A stretch of DNA of 64,000 bases from positions 4,588,001 to 4,652,000 of the forward strand of contig NC_085921.1 of the NCBI RefSeq assembly GCF_035222485.1, given 5' to 3'. This stretch comes from Podospora pseudoanserina. Its lineage: Eukaryota; Ascomycota; Sordariomycetes; Sordariales; Podosporaceae. The position numbers and the translations under genes were made by a program. Positions 1 through 11,447 of the stretch are shown here, piece by piece. The notes beneath the pieces are model-generated. The model saw nothing but the letters and a program-made list of their open reading frames with translations. It did not search any database and was not told where the DNA came from. The stretch's first letter is position 1. Each line of letters starts with the position of its first letter.

Positions 1-523
1 TCAAAAATCGTTGATAAACTTCAAAATATAGTTATTCGGCCTCAAAAGAGAGTTATTAAGCCTGAAAGGATAATTACGATGTCTTATAAGAACATGATAG
101 GTCTTGAAAAAATAGACTAAACGCCTGTTTTCTTCTTGAAAAGGCCCAGTAGAAATCATCTCTCTATACGATACATAGGTACAAACATACAAGTCTAGTC
201 GTGATGGGATATCTCTTAAAAGCAGAGCCATAGCAAGGACTACTCAAAACACAACCACACCTCCGCAAATAATTCAGATCAAAAATGATTATATAAACAG
301 GCTAACATTCATCAAAACAAACTCTCAAGAAATATCCCCCCATCTCCCAAGGAGATAGACTCCAAAAAAGCTTTCAAAAAACCCGTCAGAAAAGAAAAGA
401 AAAACGCAACCAAGGTATCTCTAAACCGCCCACACCCGTGGTATCCATCCCCCCTCATTTTTCATCCCCTATGAAAGAGTTTCTCATGTCTTCGTTTCAA
501 ACAGATATTACCCTGGTATCACT
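1..523. other. AT-rich 3' flank of the chitin synthase gene
   Basis: No gene is supported here. The stretch is AT-rich and presumably includes the 3' untranslated region and terminator of the leftward chitin synthase gene that ends at 524. A 76-codon reading frame on the minus strand (1-231) has no recognisable domain and runs into the window edge, so I do not call it. Two imperfect copies of an AGTTATT-containing unit lie at about 29-65. Confidence 0.5.
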
Positions 524-3500
524 TTAGACACCCCTAAACATCCTCACAATCAAGAACCACAACGCGCCAATAAACTTGAACGCACTCAAACCAGCCACAC
601 TCCACAACACCACCTGCAGGTAAATGTTGGCCTTGTGGGCCTTGGACTCCTCCTCGGTCCTCCCCGAATCGTCCTCCACAACTCTGTCCAGACCGCCCGT
701 GCTCAGCACGACAGCGACCAGGGCAAAGTTCATCAACATCCAAATCAACACGACCACCGTCCTGACGCCTCTGTAGTAATCCATCTGCTTCTCCTCGAGC
801 TGAGCCGGTGTTGGGGCCTTGACCTCCTTGACGGGCTTGCGGCTAAAGACTTGCATTTCCCTCTCGTACTGCGCGTTGAGATCGCCCTCATCAGGCAAAT
901 CAGTCTTACCCTGGCCGTCCTTGGTGCTGACTGTGGGCAAAGCATCCGGCTTGTCGTCACCCTTGGTACCCCACGAGATGTCGTGCGTGTTGCAAAAGGC
1001 GTACACGTTCAGGACGTTGGTGTAGGTGGGAGAGAGCAACATATACTGAATCAACGAGGTGAACATGTGCCAGGGGTCGAACATCATGAGCGAGGCGATG
1101 AACCAAAGACCGTACGTCGACAGAACCGAGATGATCAACGTGTAGAAGACCTGGTTCTTGAACAAAGAATCAATGCTGAAGTTGTTAACTTGCAGATCTT
1201 GAATGATGGCGTCGACGGCGATGTATACGGCTGCAAACATGAGATAGATGAAGATGATGGCCCAGAAAATGACCATGGCCATGTAATATCTCCCGGAACC
1301 AGCTGGCCTGTTGCCCATCGCCAAGACGAAGCATGTCATGAGCGATACGCCGTACAGCCAGAGGAACACCACACCCAAGATTTCGCCCACCTTACCCAAT
1401 AGTTTTTCGTCTCCCAAACTTGTCGTCAGGATCTTGAAAACTAAAAAGAAGTTGCCGATAGCGAACCAAGCGAAGATCATGTTGATGGTGTTGAAGATGA
1501 ATTCGATAAAGAAGAAGAATTTGCGGAAAATAGAGTGATCGGACCGGAAGAACTGATGGAAGTGGACAATGGCGTAGATGGCAGCGAAGAAAGAACCGTT
1601 AAGCCAGCGACGACGCTGGAGAATCAACTCGGTAACCGTGTCTGGCACATCAGTCTCGCCCGTGGCCGACTTGACGTACTGAAGAATCCAGTGGCAGTTC
1701 CGCTTGGTGACAAGCTCAAAGCACAGAATACGATCTTCGGCGAGGTACATGTTGGCTGTGAAAATACCAGCATCACCGCCGTGCAGTTTCTCACCAGCAA
1801 AGTACTTCTCCAACGGCCCCTGACCGTTCTTGTCGTTTTGCAGCGCAACGTACCGGTAAGCCGAGAAGGCACCGGGCAAGACGGAAATGAAACCAAAGGC
1901 AGATTCGAGAGGCTTGTCCAATATGTTACTCATCTTGTACTCGAAGTTTTGCGTTGCCACCAGTGGGTTGATCAAATTCTTTCCACCCTTGCCTACAAGC
2001 GATGGTTAGCTACTTATCATGGGAAAGGCATGCGTAAATTGATAGAACCCACCTAGCATAGCCTTGATCTCGCCGCAAGCACCACCGCACATGGGCTCAA
2101 GGTCGAAGGCCTTCCAAAGCTGGTAAATCGAGCTGCCACCAGGCTTGGTACCAGCGTCGATCAACACGCAAATGTTGGGATCCAGCACCTTTCCAAAGGC
2201 GTCAAAGAACCAACGATGAGAGTTGATCTTCTTCTGGTTCTTTTCCTTGAGACAGAAAAGCATCTGAACGGGCTGCTGCTTGGGAATAAGCTGCACAACG
2301 TCGTTCTTGATGGCCATGCCGACCTGGGTGGTGTATTCGTAGATGTGTGCCGTGACGTCCTTATTGTTAACTTGCTGCTTGGCAATACCCTCTTGATACA
2401 CACCCATACCAGCGAGCAAAGCTCTCGTCCTTGGGTTAATCTTGGCACGACCGTCACTAACGACGCACACCACAATCTTCTTCCACGCATCCTTGCCCCA
2501 GGTCTTGCTCTCAGTCCGTTTGCACATGTACTCGACGTTCTTGAACACACCAATCATGGTACGCGCAAACAGAATTTCGTCTTCGTTGTACATGGTGACC
2601 ACAATGAACAGCTCGGTATGTCTGGGCTTGCTGAAGAGCTTTTGGCGGAGGGTGAAGTTCTCGTTGTAGAAATCCGAAGGATCGCAGGTGGCAGCCGTAT
2701 ATCTCATGTGGGTGAACTCATCGCGCTCTCCGTGGGGAAGCTGGTTCAGCAGCTTTGGAGGAATTGGGCAATCAAGAACCAAGTTCCCGCGGTACAACAG
2801 AACCTGCTTGACCGTCTTCCACCTCTTGATCGCATTTTGATTTTTTGGCGCCTGCTGCTTGTCGTGATAGGGGTCGTTTTGCCCAACTTGCGAGTCGTTG
2901 TGCGTCAACATCGGCCGTCTGTCGTCCTCGGGGAAATATCCTCCACCCCCGTCATACCCTTGGCCCTGCATGGGCGTTGGCTCATATGGCTGGTTGTAGT
3001 AGGCATCGTGGTGTGCCTCCGGGTTCACCCCATACCCCCCCAAGTTGTCTACGGATTGCTATTCCACCAGAGTCAGTCTTCCGCCCTCAGCATCCCCCCA
3101 TTCCCAGAGATACTCACAGCGGTCTGCATTTGTAACGAATCACCAGGGCTGAATCTACCAGGACCAGCACTGGGCATATCCAAATGGGAGTGTCCGTAGG
3201 GCGCGTCGTCAAGTTGGTACCCGGATTGCATGGGATGGGCAGGAGAAGGACTCCTGCGTGGGTTACGCGTCTCCATGGGATGGCTCTCGTAATAATCGTC
3301 GTCTGTACGTCCAGAAAATTAGCCTTGGTCCCCTTCCCCTGAGTAACTTTCGCCCCTAGCGTAGGCCAGCTTTCCCACATATGCAGGCCAACGTAATACG
3401 GACCCTTAAGGTAGGTGGAATTGAGAATAAACCAAGCTACTGCGCCGCGAGACCTGACACAGCATCCACTCGTGCAGTAGGTCGAATGCTGAGCTGAGTA

Positions 3501-3909
3501 GGAGGTATGGTAGGGGTGAAAAGCCGACTTGCACCAGGCAAGACAGAGGAGGACGAGAAACAATGATGCGTCTCGGACAGAGGCCGCGGGCCAGAAGAGG
3601 AGGAACGAGGTACCCAGAGGAACCGGCCACTTGGGCTTTGAAGGGGTAAAGAATGTGATGTGATGCTGGGATCGGCAAAGGTGTGGAGGAGCGAAAGGTA
3701 CAAACGCGGAAGGGGTAGGGGGGAGGAAGGGAAACCCAGAGGATTAAGGTCGGGCCTGCCCTTGTAGAGCGACCCACCGCCACCTCGAATTCAGTCTCGT
3801 GAGGATGGATCATGGGGAAATGTAAGACGAAGGGGGGGGGGGGTTCTCATGACAACTGGATTGATGGTAACAAAAGAGTGTGTGACTTACTTAAACGATT
3901 ATACGCCAT
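524..3909 (-). CDS. Chitin synthase, class I/II (four exons, 892 aa)
   Basis: Processive glycosyltransferase (GT2) that polymerises UDP-GlcNAc into cell-wall chitin at the plasma membrane. Exons: 3909-3891, 3302-3118, 3058-2053, 1992-524; all phases close. The N-terminus is a disordered Pro/Gly/Gln-rich tail of about 160 residues. The catalytic core follows, with [14 protein letters not shown], the DAGTKPG stretch, the AEDR segment and the signature QRRRW at residues 529-533. Several membrane spans lie in the C-terminal third and the protein ends in VRMFRGV. The core resembles division-1 classes I and II much more than class III; MAYNRL at the start suggests class I, but I cannot settle the class. 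The first exon is only 19 nt and is separated by a 588-nt intron, which carries a 12-G run at 3832-3843. The 892-residue length is normal for the family. Confidence 0.93.
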
Positions 3910-6251
3910 GTTTGCTAATGTTGAATCCCTTTTCGGGGAACTAGGACCGTATTTCTTTCCTGTCTACAAGTTGTAGATTTCTATGTATGTGTGGTATGTG
4001 GTGGTGGTGGAACAAGAAAAAAGGAGGTGGTTGTCGTCTGCTATCCCTCGGTTTCACAAGTTGCGCCCTCTGCTGGAATGTCGAACTTTCTTGCTTTCTC
4101 CTTGATCCCCTCTCTCCCTTGAGCTGGCCGCAGCCTGGCGGTCACTATTGCTCGAACAGAAAAGGGTTGAATATTAGTTGGCCCTCTGCGGCCCTTTGCG
4201 CGGAGGCACCAAAAACGCGGCACGAACAGTCTCGCTGGTCGTCGTTCGTCTCGATTTCTTTCTCTAGCGGCGGGAAGGGTTGCGGTTCGGTGCGGATAAG
4301 GTACAGATGCGCGTTGCTCAGGCGGTCGGTCGGTCGAAGCGCTCACGACAGAATAGACTTTCCGCTGCCAAGCGAGCAGCAGTGTTTGGGTGCTTTGGGC
4401 TCTGTTGCAAAGAGTAGCAACGGGATCTCCTGGCGAGTGGAATTCTCTCAAAAAAAGGCGGGAGTCGCAGTTTCGTGAAGGTCAAGCCTTAATGGACAGC
4501 TGACAGGGGTCTTGAGGGGCAACTGACGGGGGAGGCTCAGCGAATGGACGCGAATGAAGGGGCGTTGCGTCCCAGGGAGATGCCCGGCAGAGCCACAAGC
4601 ACTCCGCTGAACTGTCTTGCGTTTCAGCGCCTAACTTGGGAAGGTGTGACGTTGGGACCTGGGCGGGACTTGATAAGGCGCCTGTGATTGGGTCAAGCGC
4701 ACCGTTTAAGGGGTTGAAATGGAGGGGTGGAAAGCCTGTTTCTGTGTCTCTTGGACTGTGGGGTGCTTTTCTATCAACTATCCCAAAAGATCACTATCAA
4801 CCTCACCTTGTAATCAAAATATCTTGAGATGGGCCGAGTTGTCCTTTGGCAGCCCAGGCTCCGCATTTGACAGAGATCACAGGCATTGCTTGGCCAGCCT
4901 CAGCTGAGCTGAGGGAACCCACGACTGAATCATTCACCCACATCCTCAACAAACACCAACAACAAGCAAGCAATCCGAGAGCCGCCCAGCGGCTGTGCAG
5001 CGCGGCAACCACAGAAACCGCCTCTTCCACACCTCACCCCTGCTCTGTTTTCATCAACCTGAAGATGCTGCCATGCACCCGCTGCGTTCCGCTCTCATTG
5101 CCGCTGCTGCACACCCCCAAAAGAAGCATCCAATTCGACGACCGGTCTTCACTCTGCGTTTGCGTTTCTGCAGTGCAACCATATGAATCCAACTTCAACC
5201 CCAACCCTCCAGCCTACCTATCGATCAAGACTGAGCTTTTGATACACTATAGCATCCATCCATCTTATCTTCATTTGATCACATAGTAGCAGTCAGGTCG
5301 ACAATCATCAACCCGCCAGGCCAGGCCAGAACTCCAGACCCAACCTGGAACTTCCCATTCCCCTGCCTTTCCATCCTTCATCTTCACGTAAGAGTACACC
5401 TGACAACGGTCTCGACCATCCCAACGGTGACCCCCTTCTTTAACCTCCCAACCCGCAGGTCAGCCCGGCCCCCAGGTTTAGGAAAATCCCGTGCTATTTT
5501 TACATTTTAACTTTTCCTCGTCTCGCACTCTTTGACATTGTGGAGGAACCAAAAGATCGGGCCGTCTTGTCTGATGTCCTTGGGCCCCCCAATTGGAAAC
5601 GGTTCCTTTCCTTTGCGTTGCTAGCAAAAAGTCAATCCAGACTCGCCGCATTTCCTCGTCCATTCAGGTATCCCCATTGGTATAAGCCACTCGTGCCACG
5701 AACACAGTGGCAACCGTGACTATCAACACTAAGGCCAAGGCGTTTTAGCTTGACATTCTCCAACTCCAGAATTCGGTAGTGCGCAATAAATTCTGCAGAA
5801 AAAAATGTCGAGATTGGAAACTATAACAACACCCTGCATTTTCTTAACCGCCAAGCATATTGTTTCGAGCGTGTATTCGTACCCTCACCACGTAAGCCCT
5901 CCTTCGACGAATCCTAACTGGACAAAGCACCCGCTCCAATCCTCAGCCATTACATTTAGCTTCCCCGTGTTCAACTGTTCAACGGCTTGGATGCATACCG
6001 CACATTCGACCAATTCACATGGTGATCCCGCCGGCTCGGATTCGGTACGACTCCCTCGCCTGGTTTCATATATGCTGCCGAAATATGCTCGTCACAAATT
6101 CCAATTTCCTCGCACGTTTTGAATATTCACAATGACAAAAAAATGAGTAACAATAATATTCCGTTTTGATAAACCCCTTGCCTGCTCTACATACTATAAC
6201 TCAGTCATATTATCCCACTCAGCCAACCATTTTGAAGATTTCAGTTTGCTG
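3910..6251. other. 2.3-kb intergenic region upstream of chitin synthase
   Basis: No gene is supported. It lies between the 3' end of the Sly1 gene (6252) and the start of the chitin synthase gene (3909), both on the minus strand, so it should hold the chitin synthase promoter and leader. Open frames of up to about 160 codons occur on both strands but overlap one another, lack splice-site context and have biased composition. A CAA-rich tract lies at about 4946-4975. Confidence 0.5.
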
Positions 6252-8791
6252 CTAAGAAATCTCCTTCCCAAGCCTATTCAGCTCCTCGGTGATAAACTGC
6301 CCGGCATTAATCAGTTCACTTGCACCGTACAAAACTCTCTTCTTGACCTTATCACCGCTCGTGGCTCCTCTCGCAGCCCACTCCTGCAAGTTGCCATACT
6401 CATCCATGGACCCGCCGCCCACCATGAACACCAGCGCCTCCGAGAACCCCTGTCTCCGCTGTCCAAAGCTTGCCCCCATTCCAGGAGCGCCTCCAGGACC
6501 GCCGGGCAGCCCACCGGGTGCCCCGCCTTGAGTTGCCGCCCGGACCGGTTGTGGCATCGTCCCTCTTGCGTTTGCGCTCCGGGGATCAAAGTAGAGGTAG
6601 TGCTCCGTCTTGGCAATGGCTGATGAGCTGGCCGCCGAAGGGTCCATGATGGATTCGGTGATCTTGGTTACTGTAAGATCACGGTCCACGGGCAAGAAGT
6701 TCTTGATGCCGCCGAGGAGAGAGGCAACATTGGATGAAAGGGCGTTGGTCGGCACACCAGTCTCCTTGAGTCTGTCAGTAAGACGGGTGGAGATCGCCGA
6801 GAAGCGGTTGAAAAGGTCTGAAGAGCCAGATTGCTGGCCAGTTGACTGCTGGTTGCTGATGGTGGTGAGCTGTGTCATTTTGGTGGTTGCTCGGACTCTG
6901 TGCCTGAAGTTAGAAGCTTGCTACGTGTGATGATAAGATCGGGAACTCCTTACTGTCTGATGTAAGCCAGGCATGTCTTGTCACAACCAGCACCGACCAA
7001 GGCTTCTTCGAACTGTTGCCATTCCGGCCTGGACACGTCCTGCTCCGTGCTGAGGAACCAGATAATAAACAGACGGAGCTTGTCTGTTGGTTGACCCTTG
7101 TCGTCTGTTCTGATCATTTCCAAGATCTGGGCCTTGGTCTGCTTGGCCACCTCCTCTTCTAGCTGGAAATAGTTGTCCAGCTTGCGGTTTTGAATTTCCT
7201 GCAAAATAGCGGCAAGAATGTTCATGTGCATATCCAACGTGGCCTTGCGTTCTCGAAGCTCGGGAAGCAGCGTGATGGCTGCTTTGAGATGTTGCGCGCT
7301 GGCACTGGTATCATTTTGCAGATCTTCAAAGTCCGTGACTCCAGTCTTCTTGGTGATGGCTTCTGCCTCTTCCTTGTACTTGGTGAGCTCGGCATCAATG
7401 TCTTCGGCGACCTGAGGGAATGGGAGGCAGGCATTCTTGGCCCAGAAAAAGTCATTGGCGGCCAAATCGTAGCTTTTCTTGGTGGTGCCTTTGGCGGGGT
7501 TGTTGGAGTCCACGGGGGTTTCGATCGTAATGCGGTTCAGCTCAGACCTGAAGACGTCGAAACACAAGCTCTGGTAGGTCCAGGAGTGAGAAAGCATGGG
7601 GATCAAGTCCACGTTGCGATCAAGGATGATTAGTACAGGTCTTGACGTGGGTGTTCCCGCCGCCACGCCTGGTGTTCGTGATTGAGAAGAAAACAGGTTG
7701 TCTTTGGAGTTCAAAACGTGGTCCCGGAGCTTGCGGTCCAGTCTTTGAGCTATCACCTCAGCTGCAGCACCTTTTGGACAACGAATCTGTAAAAGCAAAC
7801 AATTAGCATGCTTCCTCAGGCTTACAGTTGTTTTCTTGGCGGTAGACTTGGTGTTGGAGAACCTACAACTGGGATTACACCTAAAGAAACTACAGTTAGC
7901 CAACCAGCGCAATAACACCACATAAAGGTTGGTGAAAACATACCTAACGTCACCACAACACTAAACAACCCACTGACAATGCGATCTACTACACGATCCA
8001 GCTCTTCGTCGTTTGTCTTGGCACTGTTCAGGGCCCAGTATGTGTGCTGCTTTTGCATCCCTAGACTGAAGAGATCTGGTTCTGTGACGATAAAGTTGAG
8101 ATACTGGTCGTAGATCTGTGCGATCTGTTCTGATGTTTCCGTGACAGCTGTTTGCGCAGCGAAGTCTTCCAACAGCGGCCGTGGGATCGAGGAGAGGAAG
8201 TTGACATAGACAGAGCTGTAGAGCCCATTCTTGAGGTCCCTCGTGATCGCCTCCAGGTTTGCGGGTGTGGGCTCGACGAGATATATCGCTGGTACATCGG
8301 GAATTTTGGCTCTGTTGGCTGAAATGTGCCTACACCAACAGTTAGCTACAGGTCGCCTTGGTTACTGGAAATGGTCCGCAACCCACATATGCATCGTCAC
8401 ACCCAGTGACCGCAGGTCCGACACTTGGAGTACTGGACTGATGACATCACGGCCAAGGTCCTGAAAGAGACAAAGCTGTTAGCCTCTTGCCAGAGTTATA
8501 AGCTTGAGAAGAGGTGCCAGCTTACGTCAAACACAAGGACCTTCCAGATAGGCGTTCCGTCCTTCAGTATAGGGGCCACGGGCAGGCCATTGGCATTGAC
8601 TTCGTCGCTTTCGCTGAGCTCGAGAGCTTCATTTAAGTTGAGGATCTTTCTGATCGAGACTAAGTTGCACAGGGCAAGTCAGACATGATGGTCAAGTCGA
8701 GCGCAGCCAATGATTACAACAGTGACAGAAAAAGAGGAATGAGCATACGGATCTGCTTATCGCGAAGCGCATTGCCCCGCGCCGCCGCCAT
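6252..8791 (-). CDS. sly1: Sly1-type Sec1/Munc18 (SM) protein
   Basis: SM-family protein that binds the syntaxin Sed5 and promotes SNARE assembly in ER-Golgi transport. Seven exons: 8791-8749, 8659-8526, 8460-8387, 8329-7944, 7880-7867, 7786-6954, 6897-6252. They give 709 residues, against 666 in yeast. Evidence: the MAAARGNALRDKQI start followed by KILNLNE, typical of Sly1; IPDVPAIYLVEPT in domain 1; RPVLIILDRNVDLIPML with SHSWTYQ, an SM hallmark, in the middle; a Sly1-like helix VRATTKMTQL; and a conserved GGSMDEYGNL near the C-terminus. A Gly/Pro-rich loop (GGLPGGPGGAPG) is inserted near the end. Exon 5 is just 14 nt and supplies part of GVIPV. Transcribed in the same direction as the chitin synthase gene downstream. 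Confidence 0.93.
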
Positions 8792-11447
8792 GATTGTGAC
8801 CTCCAACCTGTTGATACTGTGTACTGTGTTCCAAGCTGCTGCTATCTTCCCTTTCCTGTCTTTTATTGGCTTCGGCCTCGAGTTCGAACGATTGGGACGG
8901 CGCAAGCTCCGGCTTCAAGCTGGCTATGGGTGATGTGGATGTGCAGGGAGCTGTGCTATACTTGATAGTCGTCGAGAATCAGCTGTGTTGTCTTGTTCTT
9001 GGTGAGGTGTAATCGCAGTTCATTCCTTTGCTAGGTTTACATGCTCAGGTGTCAGTGTCGGCGTCGGCCACATGTTCGAAGCTTGCCCCCACAATGATTT
9101 TCATGGACACCTTTACGTCCACTCCTGGAACTTGGGGGCCACTGTCATAAGGCAGTACCGTACCTGCCTGCCTGGAGCACTGCAGTTCGGTGACGGTCCG
9201 GCTAGGGGGAAGATACAGTTGCCAGTCTTCTGCAGCCAGGTGCCGCCTCGGTGAGATGGTGACCGATTGAGGGGGTCAATCCGATTTAGATTGGCTGACA
9301 AGGTCTTTCCGCCACATGCACGGACCAGCCGCCAGCCAGCCAGCCACGCCCAGCCCTTTAATGGCACCAGCAGCTGGCTTTGCGCGACGCAGAGCCAACT
9401 TTTCTCTTTCAACGACATCCCGTGGCTCTGTTCCCAAAACCTCTTCTCAACCCAAACGGAAATCCCCAACAATTCTCCTAACTGCCTTACTGGGTGTTGC
9501 GCGCTCAAGTCACGGCTTTTTCATACTCACTCCTCCATTCCAGCCCACTCGTATAGGCAATTCTGGGCCTGGACAGAGATTTGGAGCGTTGTTTAATTTC
9601 GGCGCCCGTCGATTCGCTCTCACTTCTTCATCACACTACAGACGCGTCGGCCTGCTTTTTAATCGTTTGAAATTAGTCCAGCCCTGGGTTTTCTGTCTAG
9701 ATATACGCGGAAAATGTTGTAAGGCGCCGGGCAGGCTCTGCTAACGAGACGTACGTCGCCTGCGAAAGGACGGTGGTGATGACGTGTCTCTGCCACACAA
9801 CACCGCGGAAGGGATTTGTGTTGCAAACACTGCTGGACACACAAGACACAGCTACAACAAAGGGTATGCATAAACTCATCCGTCCCCCCAAAATTTCCAC
9901 AAGAAAGACTTGAGCAAGCAGCTGGATGTTGTATCTCCCTTATCGGCCATGAAAGAATACCTGGAAGTGCCTGTTCAATCACGCAGTCTGGATTCCGCAG
10001 CCGGCGATCTGCAGTGCGGACTCCGAAGGACTTGCGAAGAGCGACGGCAGCCAACGTGGAGCGGTGGCTACAGAGGAGGGCCGTTATCTGACTGCAAGTA
10101 ACACTTAAACTCCTGTCATGGGACCAAGTGCAGAACACGCGATGGAGAGCAACCACAGCAGCAGAGAGAGCAGACGGGACAGCCACTGGCAATAATTCAA
10201 TGTCACAGTCGTCGGCCCATCCATCCCTGGTTAATTGTCCCATGCACAAATCCAGATCTTCTCTGGCTTGCAGAAGAGCAGAAGCACCTGACGGCCGAGC
10301 TGCTGCGGGGCATCCTGAGGTGCGCTGCGCTCCCGGCCTTCTGGCTTCTGGGAGAGGGGCACTTTCAGGGGGGTCCCCGCCCAGCCCACCTCACACCCAC
10401 ACACACCTACAGACACACACACAACATACACCATGGAATCATCTCTTCCCCTTGAGATCGGACTGATGAATGATGGCCACCAGAAAATGGGGGGAATCTG
10501 TTCTGCAAGACACTGCCTGTCTGAAATGCAGTCCATCCATCAAGGACATCATCTTCCGGTTTGCCCGGTTGGTTCCAGCCATTGGGAAAATTAAGCCCTG
10601 GGCGCAAATAGTCACCCGGCATTCCAAGATCAGTCACTCCTCAACACACCACAGCACCACGGCCCGGACAGAGAGGCCAGCATCGACGTCGCGGAACCAC
10701 TGCCCGACACACTGGACACAGACAGGCCGGTCTCGAGAATCAGCTTAGCGACCCTCGGTTGCGACTGCGATAAAATGACTATTGAATCAACACAGAACCG
10801 TCTCTGAGTCTCTCATGATACCGTGTTGTTCCTCGCCTTCTCTCGCCGTGGTCTGCTGGCTGCTGGCTGCTGGCTGCTGGCTGCTGGCTGCTAGTGTGGT
10901 GGTGGTGGTGTTGTTCTCCGGTGTTGCAGGCTGCTCTCTGCTCTTCCTGGGTTGGATGGTGGCTCTCTTGGCTCGGAGGATGGAGATACTCTCCAGTCGT
11001 TGGCTGCTTTTTGCTCACGTCGCACAATGGCGCATTGTTTTTTTGCCGGGATCTTGTTGGTGCTGCAGGTTGACTGACACTTTTCCGCTTTAGACACATC
11101 GCACTAGTCCGAATTCAGAAACGCCCCACACACAACTCGCTGCATGCACTTAACCGATTTGTGAACCTCTCCTTTCGTTCGTTTTGTTGCAAAATACCCG
11201 ATTTCACGAATCCCGATTCTTCTATCCAAGTGCTTCACTTCCACTATCACCAGTTGTCCAACTACCGATATTACGACTGAGGTTTCAAAGAGTTTGAACG
11301 ACTTTTTTTCGATCGAAGCCGATATCACCATTGTTGGTGGCTATTTCACGATTTTCGCCCAGTCCCACCTGCCAAAATCGTTTAGTTGCATATAGGTTGC
11401 CGAGTCACGTGGCACCCCTTTTTGCCTCGCCAACCTGAAGGAGGACC
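8792..11447. other. 2.65-kb divergent intergenic region
   Basis: No gene is supported between the divergent Sly1 (minus) and PNUTS-like (plus) genes, so both promoters should lie here. It contains a CA-rich tract at about 10391-10430 and a 7-bp tandem repeat at 10854-10893. Several overlapping open frames of 60-200 codons on both strands look like chance frames in GC-balanced DNA. Confidence 0.5.
10854..10893 (+). repeat. Tandem repeat, unit TGCTGGC, about 5.5 copies
   Basis: Five perfect 7-bp copies of TGCTGGC followed by a partial copy, then a short GTG-rich run (about 10896-10911). It sits in the intergenic region upstream of the PNUTS-like gene, about 550 bp before its start codon. Confidence 0.9.

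Noticed and set aside
635-1402. A 255-codon plus-strand frame opposite the chitin synthase
   Set aside because: Overlaps the catalytic and C-terminal part of chitin synthase in antisense; no family resemblance.
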